Below are positions 25,976-34,914 of a stretch of 55,058 nucleotides of DNA, one piece after another. The DNA is taken from positions 1-55,058 of the forward strand of contig CALWXJ010000057.1 of assembly GCA_944385475.1 (NCBI GenBank). Direction: 5' to 3'. A program made the position numbers and the translations under genes. Each line of letters opens with the position of its first letter. Positions within the stretch are counted from its first letter, which is position 1. The stretch comes from an uncultured Oscillospiraceae bacterium. GTDB lineage: Bacteria; Bacillota; Clostridia; Oscillospirales; Oscillospiraceae. Below the pieces are notes generated by a model that saw nothing but the letters and a program-made list of their open reading frames with translations, was not told the DNA's origin and searched no databases.

Positions 25976-25980
25976 ACAAC

Positions 25981-26020
25981 AAACACCGCCGGGCCACCAT
26001 TGTGGTCCGGCGGTGTTTCA
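25981..26020. terminator. Bidirectional terminator between UPF0210 gene and queH
   Basis: A 17-bp stem with one G-T pair (25981-25997 with 26002-26018), A-run on the left and T-run on the right, between convergent genes. Confidence 0.88.
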
Positions 26021-26038
26021 TGGGATGATAAAACGATT

Positions 26039-26605
26039 TTACACCTGGGCAAATTTTGCCCGGGCCCTGTCAATCTGCTTTTGATATCGGTCAGCTTCGG
26101 AAAAGACGCAGCCACAGTATTTTTGCATATAGAAGCCCAGCTCCCGTGCCCGCTGGTTCCCTGCCCGAAAATTGGGGCGGAAGTCCCGGTATAAAAATGT
26201 GACGCCATACTTCTGCGCACTTTTTTCCGCCGCAGCGGCAATGGCGTCGTGGTCTTGGTAAGTGCTGGCCAGCAGCGTGGTGGTGAAGGCGGAAAAACCG
26301 TGCTGAGCGGCATAGCGGGCGGTACCTTCCAGACGATGGGTATAGCAGTAAGCGCAGCGGTGGTCGATGTCTCCCGCCACATGCTCCACAAAGTCCCGCA
26401 GGCCATAGTCCTCCTGCACTCTTAATTCCATGCCGATGGAGGCGGCATAGTCCACCAGGCACTCCCGCCGGGCCTCATATTCCTTCCAGGGGTGGATGTT
26501 GGGATTATACCAAAAAGCCACTGGGGTAATGCCCTCGTGCAAAAGGGGGTCAATACAGCTGAGGGAACAGGGGGCACAGCAGCAGTGCAGCAAAACAGAA
26601 TCCAT
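26039..26605 (-). CDS. queH: Epoxyqueuosine reductase QueH
   Basis: A 188-residue DUF208 protein that reduces epoxyqueuosine to queuosine in the wobble base of tRNAs for His, Tyr, Asn and Asp, the non-B12 alternative to QueG. The iron-sulfur cysteines are visible: HCCCAPC (Cys8-10, Cys13), CxxC (Cys84, Cys87) and YCGC (Cys163, Cys165). Length is that of short clostridial QueH. The ATG was chosen after a CGAGG site; in-frame extensions upstream are not conserved-looking. Other queuosine genes are absent from the window. Confidence 0.92.
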   Translation of the reverse strand: MDSVLLHCCCAPCSLSCIDPLLHEGITPVAFWYNPNIHPWKEYEARRECLVDYAASIGMELRVQEDYGLRDFVEHVAGDIDHRCAYCYTHRLEGTARYAAQHGFSAFTTTLLASTYQDHDAIAAAAEKSAQKYGVTFLYRDFRPNFRAGNQRARELGFYMQKYCGCVFSEADRYQKQIDRARAKFAQV

Positions 26606-26636
26606 ATGGAAATACCTCGCGAAACAAGATGGCTTG

Positions 26637-26665
26637 AGTATAGCACGGTTTTGCCACGCTGAAAA
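26637..26665 (-). promoter_or_regulatory. Possible promoter of queH
   Basis: On the minus strand: TTTTCA (26660-26665), 17-bp spacer, TATACT (26637-26642). Confidence 0.5.
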
Positions 26666-26752
26666 GGGGAGACCAGGGAAAAGAAGCGGAAGAACTGGGA
26701 TACACAGCAAGAGAATTTACAAAATTTTAACTTCCTTTGATAACATTGCCGA

Positions 26753-26781
26753 TTGCGATTTTCTACAAAAATCGTTATGAT
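26753..26781 (+). promoter_or_regulatory. Promoter of the activator pair
   Basis: TTGCGA, 17-bp spacer, TATGAT; leader of about 75 bases with no structure I recognise. Confidence 0.6.
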
Positions 26782-26860
26782 AGAAATTGTATGTTTAATA
26801 TGAGGCAGTGCGCCTATTTGTTCCGGAGCGCTGACCAAGACCCAAAAGGGGGATGTTTCC

Positions 26861-29785
26861 TTGAAGTTAGGACTTGACGTGGGCTCCACCACCATCAAAT
26901 GCGTGGTGCTGAGCGACACGGGTGAGATTTTATACCGTACATATGAACGGCACTTCAGCCACATCGTGGAGAAGTGCCAAGAGCTGCTGGAGCGCGTGGC
27001 GGACCGCTATGGCGACCATGCGGAGCTGGCAGTTTCCGGCAGCGCCGGCATGGGCATGGCTGAGAGCGTGGGGCTTCCCTTCGTGCAGGAGGTGTTTGCC
27101 ACCCGGGTGGCCGCCACCCGCCTTGCCCCGGAGACGGACTGCATCATCGAGCTGGGGGGAGAGGACGCCAAGATCCTCTTTTTGACCGGCGGCATGGAGG
27201 TGCGGATGAACGGCTCCTGCGCCGGCGGCACCGGGGCCTTCATCGACCAGATGGCGACCCTTTTGAAAATGACCAACGATGAGATGGATGCCGCGGCTCA
27301 GACGGCGGAGAAGACATATACCATCGCTTCCCGCTGCGGCGTGTTTGCCAAGAGCGATGTCCAGCCCCTGATCAACCAGGGGGCCCGGGCGGCAGATATT
27401 GCCGCCAGTATTTTCCAGGCCGTGGTGAATCAGACCATCGCCGGCCTTGCCCAGGGGCGGCCTATTAAGGGCAATATTTTGTACCTTGGGGGGCCTTTGA
27501 CCTTCTGCAAGTGCCTGCGGGACAGCTTTGACAAGACCTTGGGCGTCCAGGGCACCTGCCCGGAGAACAGCCTTTTGTTTGTGGCGCTGGGAGCGGCCTT
27601 CTATGCTGACGAGCGTTTTGACCTGCGGGATGTGGCCCGCCGGCTTGCCCAGCGGGGCGCCAGCGAGACCTATCGCAGCCAGCCGCCGCTGTTTGCAAAT
27701 CAGGAAGAGTATGCCGCCTTTCAGGCCCGGCACGCCAAGGCCTCCGTGCCTCGGGTGGCCTTTCCCAGGGATTACGCCAAGCCCGTCCATATTGGGATCG
27801 ACTCTGGCTCCACCACAGTGAAAATTGTGGTGGTGGACCAGGACGCCGGAATTCTTTTTACAGATTACCGCTCCAACCTGGGAAATCCTGTGCCTTTGAT
27901 CCGGGAGGTGCTGCAGCGGCTCTACCAGGATCATCCCCACTTGAATGTGGCCTCTGTTACCACCACCGGCTATGGGGAGGAGCTTGCCAAAGCCGCTTTC
28001 CACGCGGACTATGGCGTGGTGGAGACGGTGGCCCACTTCACTGCCGCCCGCCATTTCCTGCCGGAGGTGGATTTTATCATCGACATCGGCGGCCAGGATA
28101 TGAAGTGTTTTAAGATCGAGGACGGCGCCATCAGTGACATTTTTCTCAACGAGGCCTGCTCCTCCGGCTGCGGCAGCTTCCTGCAGACCTTCGCCCAGGC
28201 TCTGGGGTATGACATCAAGGATTTTGCGAAACTGGGACTTTTTGCCGACCGGCCGGTGGATCTGGGCAGCCGCTGCACCGTGTTTATGAACTCCAGCGTC
28301 AAGCAGGCCCAGAAGGATGGCGCCAGCATTGAGAATATCTCCGCGGGACTTTCCATCTCTGTGGTGAAAAACGCCATTTACAAGGTCATCCGGGCCTCTT
28401 CTCCCGAGGAGCTGGGCCGCAATATCGTGGTCCAGGGGGGCACGTTTTATAACGATGCGGTCCTGCGGGCCTTTGAAAAGGAGATGGGGGTGGAGGTCAT
28501 CCGCCCCGATATCGCCGGACTGATGGGGGCATACGGGGCGGCTCTTTACGGAAAGAGCAAGGCCTCTGCCGGCCAGTGCAGTGCTCTGCTGGGTCCCAAG
28601 GATCTGGCAGCCTTTACGCAGAAAACGGAGAGCCGGGTATGCGGTCTTTGCGGCAACAACTGCCAGCTGACCATCAACACCTTCTCCGATGGTGCCACCC
28701 TGATCAGCGGCAACCGCTGTGAGCGGCCTGTCACCGGCCACAGTGACAGCGGTGAACGGAACCTGTATGAGTACAAGCGCAAGCTCATCCTCAGCTATAA
28801 ACCCGGGGAGAATCGCCGGGGGCGCATCGGGCTGCCCCTGTGCCTGAACTTCTGGGAGCTGCTGTCCTTCTGGCATACGTTTTTCACTCAGCTGGGCTTC
28901 CAGGTGGTCCACAGTCCCTTCAGCAGCCGGGAGCTCTATCTCCAGGGCCAGGGCACCATCCCCAGCGACACTGCCTGTTTCCCCGCCAAGCTGGCCCATG
29001 GTCATATCCATTTCCTCTCCAAGCTGGGGGTGGATGCCATCTTCTATCCCTGCATGACCTACAATATTGACGAGGGCCTGGGAGATAACCACTACAACTG
29101 CCCTGTGGTGGCCTATTATCCGGAGGTCATTGCCGGCAACTGCCCGGAAGTCCGCCAGACTGCGCTGATCTACGACTATGTGGGGATCCACCGTCCCCGG
29201 GACTTTGTCAAGAAGATCCATGATATCCTGGGCCGCTACTTCCCGGGGATCACGCAAAAGGAGGTCCGCCAGGCCGCCGATGCCGCCTATGAAGAGTATG
29301 CCCGCCATATGGAGCAGATCCGCCAGGAGGGAGAACGGATGATCCAAAAGGCCCGGGCAGAGGGCCGCCGCATCATCGTCTTGGCAGGACGCCCCTATCA
29401 CGTGGATCCGGAGATCAATCACGGTATTGACACCCTCATCACCCGCTCTGGCGCCACGGTGGTGACGGAGGATTCCATCTCCAATCTGGTGGAGAAATTC
29501 CCCACCAGCGTCCTCAATCAGTGGACCTATCACTCCCGCCTCTATGCCGCCGCCAAATACTGCTGCTCCCAGCCGGACATGGATCTGGTGCAGCTGGTGA
29601 GCTTTGGCTGCGGGGTGGATGCCATCACCACGGATGAGACCCGGGAGATCCTTCAGGCGGGCGGTAAGCTGTACACGCAGCTGAAAATCGACGAGATCAC
29701 CAATTTGGGCGCCGTGAATATCCGGCTGCGGAGTTTGTTTGCCGCTTTGGAAGAGCGGGAAGAAGCGAAGAAAAAGGAGGCGTGA
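26861..29785 (+). CDS. BadF/BcrA-type ATPase, tandem activator domains plus DUF2229-like region
   Basis: A 974-residue protein. Two ASKHA ATPase domains of the 2-hydroxyacyl-CoA dehydratase activator type are in tandem: the first (about 1-255) with LGLDVGSTTIK, GSCAGGTGAF and SRCGVFAKSDV, the second (about 305-560) with IGIDSGSTTVK, EACSSGCGSF and SRCTVFMNSSV. In known activators such as HgdC the first Cys holds a 4Fe-4S cluster across a dimer; here both copies are in one chain. A CxxCxxxC cluster (VCGLCGNNC) near 600 and a DUF2229-like region (about 660-960) follow. The TTG start is 7 bases after AAAGGGGGA. It probably passes low-potential electrons to the 434-residue partner downstream; the substrate is unknown. 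Confidence 0.9.
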   Translation: MKLGLDVGSTTIKCVVLSDTGEILYRTYERHFSHIVEKCQELLERVADRYGDHAELAVSGSAGMGMAESVGLPFVQEVFATRVAATRLAPETDCIIELGGEDAKILFLTGGMEVRMNGSCAGGTGAFIDQMATLLKMTNDEMDAAAQTAEKTYTIASRCGVFAKSDVQPLINQGARAADIAASIFQAVVNQTIAGLAQGRPIKGNILYLGGPLTFCKCLRDSFDKTLGVQGTCPENSLLFVALGAAFYADERFDLRDVARRLAQRGASETYRSQPPLFANQEEYAAFQARHAKASVPRVAFPRDYAKPVHIGIDSGSTTVKIVVVDQDAGILFTDYRSNLGNPVPLIREVLQRLYQDHPHLNVASVTTTGYGEELAKAAFHADYGVVETVAHFTAARHFLPEVDFIIDIGGQDMKCFKIEDGAISDIFLNEACSSGCGSFLQTFAQALGYDIKDFAKLGLFADRPVDLGSRCTVFMNSSVKQAQKDGASIENISAGLSISVVKNAIYKVIRASSPEELGRNIVVQGGTFYNDAVLRAFEKEMGVEVIRPDIAGLMGAYGAALYGKSKASAGQCSALLGPKDLAAFTQKTESRVCGLCGNNCQLTINTFSDGATLISGNRCERPVTGHSDSGERNLYEYKRKLILSYKPGENRRGRIGLPLCLNFWELLSFWHTFFTQLGFQVVHSPFSSRELYLQGQGTIPSDTACFPAKLAHGHIHFLSKLGVDAIFYPCMTYNIDEGLGDNHYNCPVVAYYPEVIAGNCPEVRQTALIYDYVGIHRPRDFVKKIHDILGRYFPGITQKEVRQAADAAYEEYARHMEQIRQEGERMIQKARAEGRRIIVLAGRPYHVDPEINHGIDTLITRSGATVVTEDSISNLVEKFPTSVLNQWTYHSRLYAAAKYCCSQPDMDLVQLVSFGCGVDAITTDETREILQAGGKLYTQLKIDEITNLGAVNIRLRSLFAALEEREEAKKKEA

Positions 29786-29788
29786 GCC

Positions 29789-31093
29789 ATGGAATATCAA
29801 TACCCCCGGTTTACGCCGGAGATGAAAAAGACCCACAAGATTCTCATTCCCAATATGGCCCCGGTGCAGTTTCGCATCCTGGCGGCGGTGATGGAGCAGG
29901 CGGGTTATATTTGCGAACTATTGGAAAACTGCGGCAGCCAGGTGTGTGAGCTGGGCTTGAAATATGTCCATAACGACACCTGCTATCCGGCACTGCTGGT
30001 CATCGGACAGTTTTTAGACGCCCTGGGCTCCGGAAAATACGATTTGGACCACACGGCCCTCATCATCACCCAGACGGGCGGCGGCTGCCGGGCCTCCAAC
30101 TACATCCACCTGCTGCGCAAAGCGCTGATGAAGGCTGGCTATCCCCAGGTGCCGGTGGTGAGTCTGAACTTCTCGGGCCTTGAGAAGGACTCGGGCTTTC
30201 CCATGACGGTGACGCTGATGCGCAAGCTCCTGGCCTGTATTTACTATGGGGACCTCCTGGTGGCTCTGAGGGCCCAGACAGAGCCCTATGAGACCCATAA
30301 GGGGGACGCCCAGGCTCTGCAGGAGAAATGGCTGGATACCATCTGCGGGTGGGTCCATGAGGACCGGGGCTGGAAAGGACGGGAGATCAAGGCCGCCATG
30401 CCCCGGATCGCGGAGGAATTTGCAGCCATCCCTGTCCACCGGGTGCCGAAAGTCAAGGTAGGTGTGGTGGGGGAGATCTATGTGAAATACTCTCCCCTGG
30501 GCAACAATGATCTGGAGAAGTTCCTGGCCAGTCAGGACTGTGAGGTGAACTTGCCGGGACTGATGGGTTTTGTGCAGTACTGCGCCTATAACCCCTCGGA
30601 GACGGCCCGGCTCTATGGGGGCACGTTCCTGGAAAAGCACGTCTCCGGCCTCATCCTCAAGTATATCGAGGGGATGGAGAGCGTGATGATCAAAGTCCTC
30701 AAGGACAACGGCTTCCACGCGCCGCTGCCCTTCCGGGAACTCACGAAGCTCTCCGAAGGCGTCATCGGCATGGGAAACAAAATGGGAGAGGGGTGGCTTT
30801 TGACCTGCGAGATGATAGAACTGATCCAGTCCGGATATGAAAATATCGTCTGCGCCCAGCCCTTTGGCTGCCTGCCCAACCATATCTGCGGCAAGGGCAT
30901 GATCAATAAGCTGCGGGAGATGTATCCCCAGGCCAATATCACCCCCATCGATTACGACCCCAGCGCCACCCGGGTCAACCAGGAAAACCGGATCAAGCTG
31001 ATGCTGGCAGTCGCCCGGGAACGCCTGGAGGAGAAGACGGGCAAGCCGGTAAAGCCCGCCCCCCAGGAAGATCCGCAGCTCACTGCTGTTTGA
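29789..31093 (+). CDS. Partner subunit matching the C-terminal part of activator-DUF2229 proteins
   Basis: A 434-residue protein related to the C-terminal part of long activator proteins and to the HgdB/FldB-type 2-hydroxyacyl-CoA dehydratase fold. Cysteines in VCELGLKYVHNDTCYPALL (about 50-72), GGGCRASNY (about 95) and QPFGCLPNHICGKG (about 358-371) could bind an iron-sulfur cluster. Many related genomes encode one chain of about 1400 residues; here the stop of the first gene (29783-29785) and this ATG are 3 bases apart, with a strong AAGGAGG 8 bases before the ATG, so this is a true split and not a sequencing frameshift. The pair could be a redox ATPase of unknown substrate. Confidence 0.87.
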   Translation: MEYQYPRFTPEMKKTHKILIPNMAPVQFRILAAVMEQAGYICELLENCGSQVCELGLKYVHNDTCYPALLVIGQFLDALGSGKYDLDHTALIITQTGGGCRASNYIHLLRKALMKAGYPQVPVVSLNFSGLEKDSGFPMTVTLMRKLLACIYYGDLLVALRAQTEPYETHKGDAQALQEKWLDTICGWVHEDRGWKGREIKAAMPRIAEEFAAIPVHRVPKVKVGVVGEIYVKYSPLGNNDLEKFLASQDCEVNLPGLMGFVQYCAYNPSETARLYGGTFLEKHVSGLILKYIEGMESVMIKVLKDNGFHAPLPFRELTKLSEGVIGMGNKMGEGWLLTCEMIELIQSGYENIVCAQPFGCLPNHICGKGMINKLREMYPQANITPIDYDPSATRVNQENRIKLMLAVARERLEEKTGKPVKPAPQEDPQLTAV

Positions 31094-31113
31094 ACGGGAA
31101 GAGAAGAGAAAAG

Positions 31114-31148
31114 GCAGAGCGCCGCTTGTGCGGCGCTCTGCTTTTTTA
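31114..31148 (+). terminator. Terminator after the activator pair
   Basis: A perfect 12-bp stem (31114-31125 with 31130-31141), TTGT loop and a TTTTTT tail. The remaining 31149-31307 holds no gene I can support. Confidence 0.93.
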
Positions 31149-31307
31149 TGACTGCCGGTACGGCGTCCCGCCTTTGCCGCAAAAGCGCCTTTGTCTGTCT
31201 GCGGGAGAGTCTGGGAAGAGGGGGACAGTGCATACCTCCTTCAAGGGAGACCTTTCGAGAGTACTTCAGGAGAATGGGAAAAAATGGCCGGGGATCCGGC
31301 AATTTCA

Positions 31308-31336
31308 TTGACGGGGAAAAAGGGATGCAGTATAAT
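31308..31336 (+). promoter_or_regulatory. Promoter of the methyltransferase gene
   Basis: TTGACG, 17-bp spacer, consensus TATAAT. Confidence 0.75.
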
Positions 31337-31391
31337 AAAATGATTTGATCTGCGGCAAAACGGCTTTGCCGGCGAAACGGCGGAACATGGG

Positions 31392-32255
31392 ATGTGGATC
31401 GCGGACCAGTGGAAGGACTATGAGCTCATTGACTGCGGCGGCGGAGAAAAGCTGGAGCGTTGGGGTAATCAGATCCTGGTGCGGCCGGACCCCCAGGCCA
31501 TCTGGGAAAGCCCCCGAAAAAACCCTGCCTGGAAAAAGGCGGGCGGGCGCTATCTGCGCAGTCAGAGCGGCGGGGGACACTGGGAAAAAGCAGCTCTTCC
31601 GGAGAACTGGAAAATCCGCTATGGGGATCTGACCTTCCAGGTCAAGCCCATGAACTTCAAACACACCGGCCTTTTTCCGGAGCAGGCAGTGAACTGGGAC
31701 TTTGCCATGGAGAAGATCCGCAGGGCGGGACGGCCCATCCGGGTCTTGAATCTCTTTGCCTACACCGGCGGCGCCACTGTGGCCTGCGCCAAGGCCGGCG
31801 CCAGTGTCTGCCATGTGGACGCGGCCAAGGGGATGGTGGCCTGGGGGAAGGAAAACGCCCGCCTTTCCGGCCTGGAGAACGCCCCCATCCGCTGGATCGT
31901 GGATGACTGCGCCAAATTTGTGGAGCGGGAGATTCGCCGGGGAAAATGCTATGACGCCATCATCATGGATCCCCCCAGCTATGGACGGGGACCCGGCGGC
32001 GAGGTGTGGAAACTGGAGGAAAACCTCTATCCCTTTGTGAAGCTATGCGCCGGGGTCCTGTCGGACAAGCCTTTGTTTGTCGTGATCAACTCCTATACCA
32101 CAGGGCTGGCCCCTTCGGTTTTGGGGTATCTGCTGAACCTGCTGATCAGCAAAAAATACGGCGGCCAGTGCACATGGGATGAACTGGGTCTCCCTGTGAC
32201 CCAAACGGGACTGGCCCTGCCCTGTGGGGCCACTGGACGCTGGTTTTGCCAATAG
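31392..32255 (+). CDS. Class I SAM-dependent methyltransferase, RlmI/RlmL-like
   Basis: A 287-residue Rossmann-fold methyltransferase of the PF10672 group that modifies rRNA bases. The SAM-binding motif I is VLNLFAYTGGATVACAKAGA (about 118-137) and the catalytic DPPSYGRG motif is near 196, followed by KLEENLYP. It lacks the PUA domain of RlmI and the THUMP domain of RlmL, so the target is open; 23S rRNA cytosine or guanine is the likeliest. The ATG at 31392 has only a weak ribosome site (GGCGGAAC). Confidence 0.85.
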   Translation: MWIADQWKDYELIDCGGGEKLERWGNQILVRPDPQAIWESPRKNPAWKKAGGRYLRSQSGGGHWEKAALPENWKIRYGDLTFQVKPMNFKHTGLFPEQAVNWDFAMEKIRRAGRPIRVLNLFAYTGGATVACAKAGASVCHVDAAKGMVAWGKENARLSGLENAPIRWIVDDCAKFVEREIRRGKCYDAIIMDPPSYGRGPGGEVWKLEENLYPFVKLCAGVLSDKPLFVVINSYTTGLAPSVLGYLLNLLISKKYGGQCTWDELGLPVTQTGLALPCGATGRWFCQ

Positions 32256-32362
32256 ACGGCCGGCCCTGGAAGCGGTGCCGCAGACTGGTGCTGTTTCATA
32301 GACGTATGGAATGACCCGCCCCGTTCCGTGGGAGGAGCGCAGGGGCAAAAGTGAGGAGCAAT

Positions 32363-33214
32363 ATGGCGGAAATTATTCAAACGCAAAATTTAAAATATGC
32401 CTACCCGGTGGAAGAGGATGAAAAGCCTGTCCTGGCGCTGGCAGGCGTGAATTTGCTGATACAAAAGGGCTCCTTTGTTGTGGTGCTGGGACACAATGGC
32501 TCTGGAAAGTCCACGCTGGCCAAGATGTTCAACGGCGTGCTGCAGCCCACAGAGGGAGATGTGTTCGTAGATGGGATGAATACCCGGGACGAGTCGCTGC
32601 TGCTGTCTATCCGTCAGCACGTGGGGATGGTGTTTCAAAATCCGGATAACCAGATCGTGGCCAATGTGGTGGAGGAAGACGTGGCATTTGCGCCGGAGAA
32701 CTTAGGCGTGCCCACGGAGGAGATCCGGAGCAGAGTGGACGAGGCCTTGGCGGCAGTGGATATGAGTGAGTTTACCACCCATGCCCCCCATCTGCTCTCC
32801 GGCGGTCAGAAACAGCGCATCGCCATTGCCGGCGTGATTGCCATGGCTCCGGAGTGCATCGTGCTGGATGAGGCCACCGCCATGCTGGATCCCGTGGGCC
32901 GGCAGGAGGTGCTTTCCACCGTTCACCGCCTTAACCGGGAGCAGGGGATCACAGTGATCCTCATCACCCACCACATGAATGAGGCGGAGGATGCAGACCG
33001 GGTCATCGTGATGGATGATGGGAAGGTCGCCATGGACGGGCTGCCCCAGGAGGTTTTTTCCCACGTGGATCAGCTGCGGGGAATGGGCCTGACGGTGCCG
33101 GATACGGTGGATCTCTTGGACCGCCTGCGGCGGGACGGATTGGATGTGCCGCTGGGGGCGCTGAAGGTGGAAGCGTGTGCCGATGCCATCGCCGCGGCGA
33201 TGGCTGTGATTTGA
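32363..33214 (+). CDS. ecfA1: Energy-coupling factor transporter ATPase EcfA1
   Basis: A 283-residue ABC ATPase of the ECF module that powers uptake of vitamins and metal ions. Walker A GHNGSGKST (about 44-52), signature LSGGQKQR (about 146), Walker B CIVLDEATAMLDP and the switch histidine in LITHHMNEA are present. I take the ATG at 32363 directly after GAGGAGC; the in-frame GTG at 32351 precedes that site. Followed by ecfA2 and ecfT; no substrate-binding S component is next to it, so this is a group II module shared by several S proteins encoded elsewhere. Confidence 0.95.
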   Translation: MAEIIQTQNLKYAYPVEEDEKPVLALAGVNLLIQKGSFVVVLGHNGSGKSTLAKMFNGVLQPTEGDVFVDGMNTRDESLLLSIRQHVGMVFQNPDNQIVANVVEEDVAFAPENLGVPTEEIRSRVDEALAAVDMSEFTTHAPHLLSGGQKQRIAIAGVIAMAPECIVLDEATAMLDPVGRQEVLSTVHRLNREQGITVILITHHMNEAEDADRVIVMDDGKVAMDGLPQEVFSHVDQLRGMGLTVPDTVDLLDRLRRDGLDVPLGALKVEACADAIAAAMAVI

Positions 33215-33233
33215 GGGGGAGGACATATCGCCG

Positions 33234-34100
33234 ATGGAACCGATCTTGCAGGTGAAAAACCTGACCCACACATACAGCCTGGGCACTCCATTCGAACGCA
33301 GTGCTGTTAAAAATATGAGCTTTGATATTCAAGAGGGGGAATTCCTGGGGATCATTGGCCATACAGGCTCCGGAAAGTCCACCTTGATCCAGCACCTCAA
33401 TGGGCTGCTAAAGCCCACAGAGGGGCAGATCCTCCTCCACGGAAAGGACATCTGGAGCGAACCGAAGAAGATCCGGGAGGTACGCTTCCGGGTGGGGCTG
33501 GTCTTTCAGTATCCGGAGTACCAGCTCTTTGAGGAGACGGTTTATAAGGACATCGCCTTTGGCCCAACCAACCAGGGTAAGAGCGGGGCAGAGCTGGACC
33601 ACTGCGTTCGGGAGGCGGCCCGGCTGGTGGGGATCCGGGATGACCAGCTGGATAAGTCCCCCTTTGAGCTCTCCGGCGGTCAAAAGCGCCGGGTGGCTCT
33701 GGCAGGGGTCCTGGCCATGGAGCCGGAGATCCTGGTGCTGGACGAGCCCACGGCGGGGCTGGATCCTGCGGGGCGGGAAAATCTCATGGCAAATATCCGC
33801 CACTACCATGAGAACAAACGCCGCACCATCGTTTTGGTCAGCCACAGCATGGACGAGATCGCGCAGAATGTGGACCGGATCCTGGTCCTCAAGCGCGGAG
33901 GTGTTTTGATGAGCGGTACGCCGTCGGAGGTATTTGCCCGGGCGGAGGAACTGCTCAGCGCGGGACTGGATGTCCCGCAGATTACCCGGATCGCCATGGC
34001 GCTGAAGCGCCGGGGGCTGGAGATTGATCCTGCCGTGTATACGGTGGAGGCTTTGGAGCGGCAGATCAACGCCCTTCGGAAAGGCGGTGCCGCATGCTGA
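33234..34100 (+). CDS. ecfA2: Energy-coupling factor transporter ATPase EcfA2
   Basis: A 288-residue second ATPase of the ECF heterodimer. Walker A GHTGSGKST (about 42-50), signature LSGGQKRR (about 144), Walker B LVLDEPTAGLDP (about 163-174) and LVSHSMDEI are intact. Its 3' end overlaps ecfT by 7 bases, consistent with tight stoichiometric expression. Confidence 0.95.
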   Translation: MEPILQVKNLTHTYSLGTPFERSAVKNMSFDIQEGEFLGIIGHTGSGKSTLIQHLNGLLKPTEGQILLHGKDIWSEPKKIREVRFRVGLVFQYPEYQLFEETVYKDIAFGPTNQGKSGAELDHCVREAARLVGIRDDQLDKSPFELSGGQKRRVALAGVLAMEPEILVLDEPTAGLDPAGRENLMANIRHYHENKRRTIVLVSHSMDEIAQNVDRILVLKRGGVLMSGTPSEVFARAEELLSAGLDVPQITRIAMALKRRGLEIDPAVYTVEALERQINALRKGGAAC

Positions 34101-34900
34101 AGGATATTACCCTGGGCCAGTATTTCCCGGGAAATACAGTGGCGCACCGATTGGATCCCCGGACAAAGATTTTGCTGGTGGTCCTCTATATTGTGGCGTT
34201 GTTCTGCGCCAAGAGCTGGGGCGGATATGCCACCATGGCGGTGACCCTGGCGGTATGTGTGAAAATCTCAAAGGTGGGGCTGAAATCCCTGGTGCGGGGA
34301 TTGAAGCCGGTGCTGTTCATCATTATTTTTACCGGTGTTTTGAATCTGTTTTTTACACCGGATGATCACTATTTGGTGGAGTGGGGCGTCATCCATATCT
34401 CCCAGGCGGGTCTGGTGCGGGCCTTTTTCATGGTGCTGCGCATCATGCTGCTGATCATGGGGACGTTCCTGATGACCTATACCACCAGCCCTATCCGCCT
34501 GACAGATGGTCTGGAGTCTTTGCTGGGCCCGCTGAAAAAGGCCCATGTACCGGTGCATGAACTGGCGATGATGATGTCCATTGCCCTGCGCTTTATCCCC
34601 ACGCTGATCGAGGAGACGGATAAGATCATGTCTGCCCAAAAAGCCCGGGGGGCCGATTTTGAAAGCGGCGGGATCGTGCAAAAGGCAAAAGCTCTGATTC
34701 CGGTGCTGGTGCCGCTGTTTATCAGTGCCTTCCGCCGGGCAGATGAGCTGGCTACTGCCATGGAGTGCCGCTGCTACCACGGCGGGGAGGGAAGAACAAA
34801 GCTCCATGTGCTTCGCTATGCCGCCCGGGACTACGTGGCCTTGGCCGGGGGTGTTTTGATCTGCGGGTTCGTATTGGTGCTGCGGCAGTTCGGCCTGTGA
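34094..34900 (+). CDS. ecfT: Energy-coupling factor transporter transmembrane protein EcfT
   Basis: A 268-residue membrane protein that links the two ATPases to the S component. Several hydrophobic helices are followed by cytoplasmic coupling helices. The first Ala-Arg-Gly coupling motif is intact (QKARGADF), while the second, usually ARG, reads CRC in MECRCYHGGEGR; the arginine is kept. Overlaps ecfA2 at the start and ends next to the metallophosphoesterase. Confidence 0.94.
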   Translation: MLKDITLGQYFPGNTVAHRLDPRTKILLVVLYIVALFCAKSWGGYATMAVTLAVCVKISKVGLKSLVRGLKPVLFIIIFTGVLNLFFTPDDHYLVEWGVIHISQAGLVRAFFMVLRIMLLIMGTFLMTYTTSPIRLTDGLESLLGPLKKAHVPVHELAMMMSIALRFIPTLIEETDKIMSAQKARGADFESGGIVQKAKALIPVLVPLFISAFRRADELATAMECRCYHGGEGRTKLHVLRYAARDYVALAGGVLICGFVLVLRQFGL

Positions 34901-34914
34901 GGCGGAAATATTGG

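Noticed and set aside
29783-29789. Frameshift artefact joining the two activator genes
   Set aside because: A clear stop, a strong AAGGAGG site and an ATG argue for two real genes.
26930-29836. Long open frame (968 codons) on the minus strand
   Set aside because: Shadow of the activator gene caused by codon bias; no ribosome site and no recognisable domain.
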